DNA of 64,000 bases from Enoplosus armatus (Eukaryota; Chordata; Actinopteri; Centrarchiformes; Enoplosidae): assembly GCF_043641665.1 (NCBI RefSeq), contig NC_092194.1, forward strand, positions 17,857,298 to 17,921,297, in the 5' to 3' direction. Position 1 is the first letter of the stretch. Each line of letters starts with the position of its first letter. Under the pieces are notes generated by a model. That model searched no databases and had not been told where the DNA came from. It saw nothing but the letters and a program-made list of their open reading frames with translations. The position numbers and the translations under genes are program-made. This document shows, piece after piece, positions 1 through 9,244 of this stretch.

Positions 1-1040
1 TCACATTAAAAGCATTAAACTAGTGACTAAAGGGGTGGCTTTTATTGTGAAGCAATCAAGGTTACCACTGACCACGATTGTTTATCAAAAATGGTCAACT
101 GTCATTTTTTTTGCCAGTGTATTTACATTTTTGCAAGGGAGTAATGGAACAGAGAGAAGATGAAGAACTGCAGGCGACCGGCTCCAACCTCCAACTTTAC
201 TGCTATTGTCTGGAAAACTACTAGTGACGTCTGCAGCATGAAATCAGATCGCGGTTGCAGCTTTTATTGACCGACTTCTTCATCAAGACAAAGTTTGTTT
301 GACTGCACTGTAAACAGATACACCCGTCGCTCTGCTGTTGTATTTCTGACAAAGCAGCTGCTCAACAAGTGTTTGCTGTAGTATTTAACCGCTGTTACTA
401 CGGTAACCACGGGTGTCGCCAAACCAGCCAGGAGTGAAATTTCAAGGATTACAACTGCCACATTTCTTTTCCCTCTTTTCTCCATTATGCACTGAATGTG
501 GAATGGTGTGTGAACATTGTTACGGTGGGTTGAACTGTCAGGGTTTGTAAAATATATGAAACATAAAATAACCGTATGTATACATTAGCTGAATAGTAAA
601 ATTTAACAAAATAAGCCTCAAACGCAAACTTGTATAATAATTCTGAGATGAACATATAATAACACACAAATCTTTTAAAAAACGATGCATAGCATAAACA
701 ACATTGCAAAATCCATCTCTGCTGCACATCATACCTAAACCTCAGCCAGGCGATTTGTTTCCACAAGTGGAAACAGGTGTCAGGAGCGTCTTTGCCTTTT
801 CCAGGTGGAGCCTGCTGCTCAGGCGGAGAGAGCGGTGGTGAGAGTCTAAAGCGCTCCCGTCAAAAACAAGGGAAGGAGAAGAAAAGAAAAGAAGTGAGGT
901 GTTTCTGGGGGCCCGGAGGAGGAGGAGGAGGGGAGGTTTAGGGCTCCCTGCTGTAAACTCTGCTGCTCAGGACCAAAGCTCCTCCGACTCTGCTGACTAC
1001 ACGGCGCTCTTCTCAAAAGGAGTAGCGGCCATGTGACTCT
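1..1040 (-). other. tmx1 3' UTR and downstream flank
   Basis: There is no recognisable gene here. The first 260 bases after the stop are GC-rich with GGA repeats on the plus strand (about 907-938). Below 780 the sequence is AT-rich. Minus-strand AATAAA signals lie at 268-263 and 46-41, so the tmx1 transcript probably ends near 240 or near 20. A 73-codon open frame at 485-264 lies inside this presumed UTR and is treated as a finding, not a gene. Confidence 0.6.
263..268 (-). terminator. Candidate tmx1 polyadenylation signal
   Basis: AATAAA on the minus strand, about 775 bases past the tmx1 stop. It is the first canonical signal downstream of the gene. A second copy lies at 46-41. Confidence 0.5.
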
Positions 1041-1282
1041 CTAGGTGTCCTCCTCATCCTCCTCCTCACGGTTGCCCACCACTCTCTTCCTCAGAGCTTC
1101 ATCAGACAAAGCCTGTCCCTTAGGTTCTGGGCGGCCCTCTGGGGACCCTCTCCTCCTCCTCCAGACGTCATCCTGGTCGACATCCTGCTCGTCTTCCTCT
1201 TCGTCGTCGTCTTCCTCGCCGTCGGCCTCATGTTCGTCCTCTTGTAGTTGGAGCAACCTCGCCTGCTGCATTGTCTGTTTTT
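1041..1282 (-). CDS. tmx1: tmx1 coding exon 8: acidic cytosolic tail and stop
   Basis: It encodes residues 237-316 and TAG at 1043-1041. The tail is dominated by Glu and Asp, then WRRRRG, then a short ordered-looking LSDEALRKRVVGN stretch and the end EEEDEEDT. The GAG/GAC-rich codons make the plus strand look like a poly-serine frame, which is a shadow. The acidic cytosolic tail resembles mammalian TMX1 in composition but not in detailed sequence. Confidence 0.9.
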
Positions 1283-2042
1283 CTGCAGAATAACATTCAG
1301 AACAACATGTCAGTGACATTCACACAAACAAAACCTGACCACTAGATAAATCAGTCAGCTCCAGTATTTAGTACGATCTCATAGGAAACTCACTCTGGTA
1401 GTAATCCGAAGAAGAAAATCGTCGTGACGGGAAGACAAAATCTGCGATGAACACCAACAACTGCGAAGACAGTGCCTATTAAATCACTGGCAATGCATGC
1501 GTTTGTACTTAATGAGCACTGTAAGAGCATTCACTAGAGTTTCACTGTTAAAACTAAGTGCTGCACAAGTACTCACCAGTCCCAATGCAAGGCCAGAGAA
1601 CAGAGTGGCCAAGCCGAAGATAACGTAAGATCCCCAAACAGGAATCCCTAGATGCTCCGTCATGTAGTTATGGCAACGCTGGAAAACACAAAAACAGCAA
1701 ATAGCTAAAATCTAGTACAAACGTTGCATATAGTTATTCTTTTATTAATCATTACAGATTGAATTTCTGAACCAATCTGAGATGTGAGCAGTGAATTAGA
1801 GGTCTGAAACCAGGCTAAATTCACAGCAGAACCTACATTAACTATGTAGTTCATTTTCATCAAATTCTCTTCTCCAAGAGGACGAAACCTTTTTGACTGG
1901 TGATTCTGTGACCTGTCCTTTGGCGCCACCATCAGGCCACTGTTAGAATTTAAATTTAATGTTTCCAGACATCAGGCCATACATTTATTTCCCTCTGTAG
2001 ACAGGCACCAGTGAAGTGACATGTACAAATCTTTTGCTCCTC

Positions 2043-2093
<51 letters not shown>

Positions 2094-5000
2094 TATATAC
2101 TTATGAACTGTTTTAAAAGATGCCTCTTTTCATGGGCAGGGGACATCGGAAAGTATTGAGAGACTAACACACTGCTGGTTTTGGTCTTTACATGGGATTT
2201 GTTGACAATAAAAATGCCAGCCCAATCCTTTAAATTAAAAAAACCTGAGATACTCGGGAGGATGATTAACTTCAACAGCTGTATATGATTCCTGTAGTTT
2301 TGGCCTTCTGTCTTAAAATATGTGTCGTATGTGAGGTAAATTAAATTTTTTCTGTCTATGGTGTCAGCCCTGAATCCTGTAAAACTGGATTTTCTTTTTT
2401 TTTAAACACGCATTGTATTTTGCACGTAAAAAACAGTCTGATTTCCTCATGCAGTTTTCACCTTGAGCCGATTGTGGAAAATGAAATAAATGCCTTCGTA
2501 TAAATAATAACCTACATGTTGACAGTCAGCACTACCAAGAGTGAAATCCTCACTTACCCGGATAAACATGGAGAGCTTGAACAAAGCAGACATTGAATTC
2601 ATTCTGACAAAAGAGAAGGAAACAACAGCATGTCATTTAACACGGATTTGTCAAACTGTAACATCAATACAAAGCCTGAACACAAAAAAATAACAAGGAG
2701 GGGACGTGAGGAGGGTGTGTGTGTGTGGGGTCTGATTTTAAACCAACAGACAGGCACTAAGAATAGAGCTAACAGGGCTGGTATCTGATGTTGTTTTCTG
2801 TCATTTCAAACAGAAGCACAACCGTGATACAAAGCACTGAACTGCCTCCATCACTGTGGAAAGCTGAAAATGGTCTGTATCCATAGAGCTATGATAACCA
2901 GAAGAGCTGCTTTCAGTCTTGAAGTATAATATATCATATTGTTTGAAGAGAAATGGAAAATCAGCCCTATGTAACCCCATCATCATCATCATGCTTGTAA
3001 ACTCACAGAAACGAAGATGGCCCCAACCAAGAGGAAATCGGCTCCACTGCTTTCCATTTCTGCTCATCAACGAAGCTGAGGAAGTCCTCTTTAGTGCGAG
3101 CTCCCTGGTACTTCCGGAAGACGCCATCCTTACAGCTGAAACATAAACGCAGATACAAACATTTTAGTCACAGTACAGTGTTTTATCCCAACGCACATGA
3201 CCCACATTTTCTGTGATGAAACCCTCATGGACTAACATAGCTGCTGTGACAGTAAATGTTGAGCAACAGCCTACAGAATAAGAAAATGGCCGATAGAGCA
3301 GAAGTATAGCTGCCAAAATATCCACAATGAAGTTAACAGTTTACATGCATCTTATGCAACAATCTAAATTATGGGACAACTACACCTTTTTGTTAAGTAT
3401 ACAGCAACAATCTGAAGCTCGGACATTATATATATACAATATCTCTTTATTATGTAATTATATCAATTTAATCACTAACTTGATTCAGAATCTTTTGATC
3501 AGCATTTTCACTTTTTCTCGTCATGTCACGGATTGAATGGTTTAAATCCGTCATGTTAATCTCAAATGTGGCATGTTTGTGAAACTCACTGTATTCATGC
3601 TAACAAATAATTCTACCCAAACCCATTAGATAATTTCCTCCAAGATGTTGCACATCAGATTTACACAAGCAGCCACACAAAAGAGGAAGCAAAAAAACCC
3701 CAACACTTACTGGTAAATAGTAGGAAGTGAAGTGATGATGAATCGTCCACTCAGACCTTAGAGAGGGAGGAGACAAGTACAGTCAGTGTGCAGGAAGGAA
3801 CATTATGACTCAGAATTAAACTGAAAGGACTTTCAGACTCGGCAGACGGGCTGAATTAATGTCTGATAGCAACTACAGTGCACCACGGCTACCATTAATA
3901 CTAATATTTTATACAGGGCTGGAAAAAACTGGACACACAATACAGTAAAATAAAGAAGACCTGACGTGAAGAGCACTTTGTTAAAGCTCATACTGATCTT
4001 TTTTCTTTTTTTTTACTTTCAAAAGGCGTCATTTTTCAGGCTGTAATTTGCTGTGTTGTTGACCAAATAGCCAGCTAAATGTCTTCCAGTCAATATTTTT
4101 AGAGTCTGCATGTGACCACTGTTCCTGTTTACGAGTCCTGTATTTTCCTATGGATAAGCATACTGTCAGGATATTCTGAGACAAATCACTTTGCTAAATT
4201 ACATAATTCTGCAGTGATGGAAACTGATGCATCAACAAATCCGGTACCAACTATACTGGTGTCTTTGTACCTCAATAAGTTGCCTCGTGTTGCCTTCAAA
4301 ACTCATAAATATACTGTGAGATTATATAAATCTGTCAACCGTATGAGATTTTGCCACACTATCAAGACTGTGGTAACTGTCTCGTTGATATTTCATTGAT
4401 ATTTAGATCATGGAAATGTTTCAAAATCAATGAGCAGAACTGTTATATGGCAAAATTGTATTTTTATATGATTTTTGCATCTGTGTGATGGAGAACTTGG
4501 AAACAGGCATTTCCTAAAAACAGTCACAATAGTCAACAATAGATTATTTCATAATATATATTAATATCACGTTACTAATCTGCCTTTTTAACTGCAAATA
4601 CCTGAATTGCTGGTGTGTTTTTAGCAAACACTGTAATATTACACTCAGTTGCCAGTTTATTAGGCGCACAGCTGTGCCATAAATCTACCTTTATTAGAGT
4701 CATGATGATGTTTTTTGTTTGAACTGTTTTAGATAGGTGTTAACTCAACTTTAAGGTCATTTTGGAGGTCATTTGTAGTGCTGTTGAATTGTATAGTGTT
4801 ATACCGAGAGGTGTTTCTAATATTTAACCTATGCTTGACATCAATAGAAATGGGGTGAACAAAGTATTATAAACTCATCCTATAATATCTGTAATCACCT
4901 GAGTGTATGTTTAATTACATTATATTACATTAATATTACAACATAGAAAACAGTGGTCACAAGGAGACCCTTTACTGGAATATAGCCAGTATATCTCTGA

Positions 5001-5877
5001 TGCAGGTTAAACATAAACTGGACATTACAAGCCTCATTATATATTATTATGTTTTAATCTAGTTGGTATAGTACGGACACCCTGCACTGGCCTGAATGAT
5101 GTGTTTTGTGTTTATGTATGTAGGAGTCACGGTGTCGCTGCCAGCTGGTAAAGGTCGTTAAGGCCTACCGGGTTGATCTGTCACGTCCACCTTGGCTATG
5201 TTGACCCCCATGTCCTCCCCCCAGTCCGCAAACTCCTTCCACGCCGGCTGGAGCTGCTGGCATGCTGGACACCAGGGTGCGTAGCTGAGGGATATCAAGT
5301 TTCACAGGTAAAGCCTCAGATAAACTGCACAATCACAAACATCAACAACGTGTAAATGAAATGTATACTGATGCAGGCTGTCAGTATTAGCTGTTGGTGT
5401 ACTTTACTAGCCTGTTACTTAGCAAACTGGCTAGCATACAACTACTGTGGTAATCTGGTTAGCTGAAGATGGCAGCTGTTAGTATAGCTAGACATTTTAA
5501 CAACTTGTCAGACTAAATGACACACAGACAAGATGATAATCAGATAAAACAGAGTATTTAAGCTTTAATCTGTCCGGACACGGCAAAACATGCTCTGTTT
5601 ATACGTGCTCGATATAGCTAAGTTAACTGATAAGCTAGCTAGCCGTTAGCAGTGGACGTTAGCAGGACACTGACAATTCAATCATCCATTCTCCTGTCAG
5701 GATTTCCTCCCAGTTGCCGTCGGTCACTTCTCTGAGGCTGTCCCGCTTTGCCGAAACTGGCAGCGACGTTAAATAAACCACCAGGACTAAACAGCATATC
5801 CACGAGCGGTGTTTTGTTTGCCGTGTTAACGAAAACATTGCGGTGCCTTTACTGCTACTTGCTAGCAAACACGCCAT
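1041..5877 (-). CDS. tmx1: Thioredoxin-related transmembrane protein 1 (8 coding exons)
   Basis: This is a single-pass ER membrane oxidoreductase of the protein disulfide isomerase family; mammalian TMX1 acts on disulfides of membrane-bound client proteins from the ER lumen. I joined exons 5877-5675, 5284-5169, 3756-3711, 3135-3007, 2603-2558, 1678-1577, 1460-1394 and 1282-1041: 951 nt, 316 residues plus TAG. Residues 1-43 hold a signal peptide with a hydrophobic core at 26-42. The thioredoxin domain carries YAPWCPAC at 69-76 (active-site Cys73/Cys76) and cis-Pro118 in TSLPTIY. A membrane span covers about 194-220. The cytosolic tail is very acidic (about 249-266 and the last nine residues) with an RRRR patch. 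Human TMX1 is 280 residues, so the tail is longer here. ATG 5877 is the first in frame after a stop at 5943-5941. The two cytosolic cysteines after the span in mammals are Phe222 and Phe224 here. The identification rests on residue-level similarity through every exon. Confidence 0.96.
1394..1460 (-). CDS. tmx1: tmx1 coding exon 7: end of membrane span and cytosolic junction
   Basis: It encodes residues 215-236, LLVFIADFVFPSRRFSSSDYYQ. The mammalian counterpart reads VADCLCPSKRRR at this point, so both juxtamembrane cysteines are Phe here (TTT and TTC codons). The acceptor is CGCAG and the donor GTGAGT. The introns on both sides are only about 110 bases. Confidence 0.93.
1577..1678 (-). CDS. 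tmx1: tmx1 coding exon 6: first part of the membrane span
   Basis: It encodes residues 181-214, RCHNYMTEHLGIPVWGSY followed by the hydrophobic stretch VIFGLATLFSGLALGL. The 102 bases make exactly 34 codons. The acceptor is TCCAG and the donor GTGAGT. Confidence 0.94.
2046..2089. repeat. (TA)n microsatellite, about 22 units
   Basis: An uninterrupted TA run in tmx1 intron 5. Expect length polymorphism. Confidence 0.97.
2558..2603 (-). CDS. tmx1: tmx1 coding exon 5: juxtamembrane helix
   Basis: This 46-base exon encodes MNSMSALFKLSMFIR (166-180), equivalent to the MSSMSALFQLSMWIR helix of mammalian TMX1. The acceptor is GTCAG and the donor GTAAGT. Intron 5 (1679-2557) contains a long TA microsatellite. 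Confidence 0.92.
3007..3135 (-). CDS. tmx1: tmx1 coding exon 4: end of thioredoxin domain
   Basis: It encodes residues 123-164, from CKDGVFRKYQGARTKEDF to the SSWLGPSSF linker, which matches the family's conserved GPRTKKDF and SSWFGPGS segments. The acceptor is TTCAG and the donor GTGAGT. Confidence 0.94.
3711..3756 (-). CDS. tmx1: tmx1 coding exon 3: cis-proline loop
   Basis: This 46-base exon encodes LSGRFIITSLPTIY and parts of its flanking codons. It carries the cis-Pro (residue 118) that faces the CPAC site in thioredoxin folds. The acceptor is CTAAG and the donor GTAAGT. It is too short to be found as an open frame and was located by phase and homology. Confidence 0.93.
4640..4907. mobile_element. 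Short Tc1/mariner-type MITE in tmx1 intron 2
   Basis: The stretch begins TA-CACTCAGTTG with GCCAGTTTATTAGGCGCAC following, and ends CACCTGAGTG-TA. The ends are short inverted copies (CACTCAG.TG) flanked by TA, the Tc1/mariner target duplication. The left end resembles the terminal sequence of full-length fish Tc1-like elements. There is no transposase frame. Its mobility class is inferred. Confidence 0.55.
5169..5284 (-). CDS. tmx1: tmx1 coding exon 2: CPAC active site
   Basis: It encodes residues 68-107, including the redox motif CPAC preceded by YAPW and followed by the helix CQQLQPAWKEFADWGED. The acceptor is CTCAG and the donor GTAGGC; phase 2 in, phase 1 out. The next intron (3757-5168, 1.4 kb) contains a MITE, listed separately. 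Confidence 0.95.
5675..5877 (-). CDS. tmx1: tmx1 coding exon 1: signal peptide and start of thioredoxin fold
   Basis: It encodes residues 1-67 plus two bases of Phe68. The first ATG (5877-5875) has G at -3 and G at +4. A second in-frame ATG at codon 14 would give a more usual 30-residue signal peptide, so either start could be used. The mature domain begins near KRDSLREVTDGNW. The donor is GTCAGT at 5674-5669. The 390-base intron 1 (5285-5674) holds only AGCTAGC-rich sequence and no further exon. Confidence 0.93.
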
Positions 5878-5945
5878 GTCTGTCTGATCTGTGACAGCCC
5901 GCTCACTTCCGCTGTGCGCCCAAACGTCCGAGTCATGTGGTTAGT
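5878..5945 (-). promoter_or_regulatory. tmx1: tmx1 5' UTR and proximal promoter
   Basis: The sequence just upstream of the ATG has no TATA box. It holds an ETS-type core, CGGAAGT, on the minus strand at 5911-5905, the arrangement typical of housekeeping promoters. An in-frame stop at 5943-5941 fixes the start. The transcription start is not visible. Confidence 0.45.
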
Positions 5946-7235
5946 TTTTAACTGAGGGCAGGATGTGAAAGTCTGAAATTATCTTTAGAAAATAGAGATA
6001 AAATGAGCAGCCGTCATGTGATGTTTCCTTGGTCGTGAAACCGCAAAGAAAGCATGACATTTCACTATACAAATGTTAGCATACAAGGGCGTGCTAGGAG
6101 ATTATGGCAGACCACATTAACAGGTTTATCTTGTTCAGTCTTTCCTCTTTTTACATAAACTACTGAAAAACTGTAAAAGAAAGGCAGTAAAGTAAAGCAG
6201 CTTGTCAAGTACTTTCATTCTCATTTATGTGTAAAGGTTTATTAGCAGCAGGTGGTGCTATTGTCCTTAAAATAACTCAGAAAGGAGGTAAACTGTTGCA
6301 TGTGAGAGAAACTGTAAGTATATGAACCTATAATAGACTATATATACATGTATATCTTCACATAGTGTGCTGTACGTGAACGTCTCTGTGTGGATGTGAG
6401 AGATTTGGGCTGCAACTAATTGTAAAAAAAAAATAGGGCCCATTACAAGTTTTTCAAATGTCTTGATTAACCGTCTAAAACCCAAATATATTCAGTTTAT
6501 AATCATATAAAACAGAGAAAAGCTGTAAATCTTAACTTGAGAAGCTGTAACCAGAAAATGTTTTCAATTTCTGCTTGAATAAACACACAAAAGTGAAGGT
6601 TTGAGGGGCAGATTAATATGTTTATGCTCCTGGTGCATTTTGTAAAAACAAAGTAGTCGGTGTTTCAAACTGTGTCCTTTGCTCAGTATCTTCAAAGCTG
6701 CGTGCAGTGTTTTGCATTTTGCATCTGCGCATGTAAAAACCCTCCATCAATCCGTTCATTTCATGTCACATGGGTTGCAGGTTAAGAAAACATCCATCTT
6801 TCCAGCCATGTCGTATAACAGGTGTTCCCAGATTAGATGGGATATAATTCCTTCAGCGAGTTCTGGATCTTCATCCGGGGTCTATTATCATTTTGATTTG
6901 CCCAGGATGCCTTCCTGTGGATGCCTCTGCAGGGGGCTAATCCTGACATTCATCTGATCAGATGCCTGAACCACTTGTACTTCTTTTGAAGGAGCAGTGG
7001 TTTTACTCATGGTTTTTCCACATATATAAGTTCCTCAAAGGATAGTTTTTCCATTTAATTTTCCATCTTAATACAGCAGTCTGAGTTAGCTTGTTGTCCT
7101 GCTTGGGAGGGATCGCCTCATGGCTAGTATGGAAGAATGATTACAGCTGTCAATAACAATTTTAACCTTCAAAGCATGGTGTGTGAGTCCGGTATTAAGT
7201 TAGACTTGAAAGAAAATCCTAACCTGTCCTTTAAC
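5946..7235. other. Intergenic DNA between tmx1 and trim9, part 1
   Basis: AT-rich DNA upstream of tmx1, with one repeat fragment near 6407-6600 and no coding similarity. A motif resembling a weak CTCF core (GCAGCAGGTGGTGC) lies near 6248. Confidence 0.6.
6407..6600 (+). repeat. Decayed copy of the GGCTGCAACTAA / TTAATCG repeat family
   Basis: It starts GGGCTGCAACTAAT and contains internal landmarks of the family: AAATGTCTTGATTAACCG, AAAACCCAAATATATTCAG, AAAACAGAGAAAAGC and GAGAAGCTGTAACCAG. Better copies lie at 12043, 31213 and 48090. Confidence 0.6.
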
Positions 7236-7640
7236 CCAGTGGTTCTCAATCTTTCTGGCTCGTGACCCCTTAAAATATAACAATTTCTACCTGCAGCCCC
7301 TCTCATTGGTTGCAAATATCTACCAGTTGTGACCAGTTCAACTTGTTTTTAGTCTGTAATTTGAACGAAAAAAGAAACCGCAGGAGAAAATACTGAGAGC
7401 AGATTTCAATTAGAGCACAGACCCGGCCAAAATTTCCCACAAATATGTCGTTCACTCTCATATCTTGACTTGCAGACTGACAGCTTGAATTAGTTTTTTT
7501 GTGCTCACTTGTCACTTATGAGTGTCCATATTTTTGAGTGTGTATTTGTGTGTGTAAAAGAGCGAGAGAGTCAATCAGCCTGCTTGTGTTTCTCTGCATG
7601 AGAGGGTTTTACTCTGAGTGAATCTTCAGAATGAGAGCAC
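7236..7640 (+). mobile_element. hAT-like non-autonomous element, degraded
   Basis: The left part reads CAGTGGTTCTCAATCTTT then GGCTCGTGACCCCTTAAAAT, a widespread vertebrate hAT-type end. Inner landmarks (TGACCAGTTCAACTTG, GCCAAAATTTCCCACAAA) also match repeats I recognise from fishes. The right boundary is uncertain. The short reading frames in it are chance. Confidence 0.5.
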
Positions 7641-8009
7641 TTATTATTGCTGGGAACCTGCAGGCAGATTGCAATGGCAGCCAGTTATCAGTGCACCTCA
7701 CACTCTAAAAATACCCTCCAGATGACATCCTTTTGTGCCCCTACCATCGCCCCCTTTCTCCAGCCATCAGCTCTGCTCCACTTACAGTGCAAAATTAATC
7801 TCCTTCCTGCTCAGCAGTCATCTGCTCTCTCTGCTCCTTCAACTTAATGTGGCAGTGAGGAAAATAAGAGGCAGACCGGGGAGTTGTAATACTGTTTTGT
7901 GTTGTTCTCTCAAACTCCATTACTGTGCTCGGGCTGCTGCTGGTTGTTGCCATGTTGTTTGGTCGATCTGTCGGCCCAACACTTCAGTCCAAAGTAAAAT
8001 CACTTGACA

Positions 8010-8130
8010 ATCACCGGATGGATCGCCATGAAATTTGGCACAGCCATTCACAGTCCTGGATGAACTTTACATCGATAATACCTTGACGTTTCGTCTGATT
8101 TTTTATACCTCTAACACTAATAGTGCCTTC
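8010..8130 (+). repeat. Fragment of the GGATGGATTGCCATGAAATTTGG repeat family
   Basis: It contains GGATGGATCGCCATGAAATTTGGCACAG (given in part) followed by the decayed ACATTC/AACTTT tail of the same dispersed repeat, better seen at 14803. Confidence 0.6.
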
Positions 8131-8739
8131 GAGCGGGCTCATGTTCAGAGCTTATCTGAAAAGACCCGTTGATGTGATAAGATGTTGCTCCCACCGACAA
8201 ACACACACTCTGCTGTGGAAGATTTTTCTAATTTTACATTTAATTTGCTCTCAATTAATGTGTTGATGGCTGGCCAGAGGCTGATTGTTGCCATGGTTAC
8301 TGCTCCTCCACAATACAGCCTGTGTATGCCAGTCACAGACGGCTGCAGTCTGTTAAACTATTTTTCTCTTTGAATATTTTTCTTTAGGCATGAGTTTATA
8401 TATTATTAACCCGTCGTATGGGCCTTGAGGTGAGATTGATTTGTCAGCTGCTGTTTCCAAAGTCGAGACTGAACTTTGAACCTCAACTTTTAATGTGCTC
8501 TGAAAAGAAATGGTAATTTGAACAACCTACAATTCCCTGACTACTAGCAAAGTCCACCTGCTGATGAAGATGGCAGGGATATAATTGGAAGCTCCAGGAG
8601 CCGTTTGCACCAGATGTTCTCAAGTTCAAACACAAGTGTTTACTGAGCAGAGATCCTTGCGTCTCTAAATTGAAACGGGTTGCCATCACAATTTCTTACG
8701 TAGAAATGATTTGTTAATAATATTTACTTTTCTGTTAGG

Positions 8740-8860
8740 TTTTAACTGTGCAACCCAATTTAGCGAATTACTAGTTTGAAACTAGCTTGTTGTTCATAAA
8801 TTTAGGAAGGACTTCAATGAGATACTAATAGCTGGTGCAACCCAATCCTGAACAGCAGCT
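8740..8860 (+). repeat. Dispersed repeat with GCTGGTGCAACCCAATCC core, copy 1
   Basis: ATAGCTGGTGCAACCCAATC at about 8829-8848 recurs almost exactly near 12834. An upstream copy of TGTGCAACCCAATTTAG at about 8746 suggests paired, partly inverted ends. The class is unknown. Confidence 0.5.
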
Positions 8861-8964
8861 AAATTGGACCTTGAGGTCCATTTTTTTCTCTTGCTGTTTC
8901 CGAGGTCAAGACTGAACTTTAAATCTCTACTTGTAATATGATCATTTCAAATCTATATTCAGTC

Positions 8965-9240
8965 AAATGTCAAGTCAGGTGAAGTTTATTTGTGTAGTCC
9001 AATATCACATACAATGTCTCAACAGAAGCAGTTCCTGATCCAGCTAAAGCTCTCTCAGGAGGTAGGAAATGTAAGAAACTTCAGGAGAAGAAATAGAAAA
9101 AGATCCCCCCTCCTCAGACAGCTGGAGGTGCCAATGATTGACAATAGGATTACACTGCTGGTCCAATGCTAATGCTATGTTCAGGAAAACAAGTCCAAGA
9201 AATGAGTCCAGTGACTTCAATCCAATGGAATGAGTCCACT
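8965..9240 (+). repeat. Dispersed repeat (AAGTTTATTTGTGTAG-CCAATATCAC type)
   Basis: GTGAAGTTTATTTGTGTAG followed by CCAATATCAC, then an AGGAGAAGAAA / AAAGATCCCCCCTCCTC stretch, matches the layout of a common teleost dispersed repeat (a TTTATTTATATAGC head and GGATCCC-tail form). It has no coding capacity. Confidence 0.5.
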
Positions 9241-9244
9241 TTAT

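Noticed and set aside
1045..1293. Serine-rich frame on the plus strand over the end of tmx1
   Set aside because: It is the complement of the Glu/Asp-rich tmx1 exon 8. The minus strand has splice sites, phase and homology.
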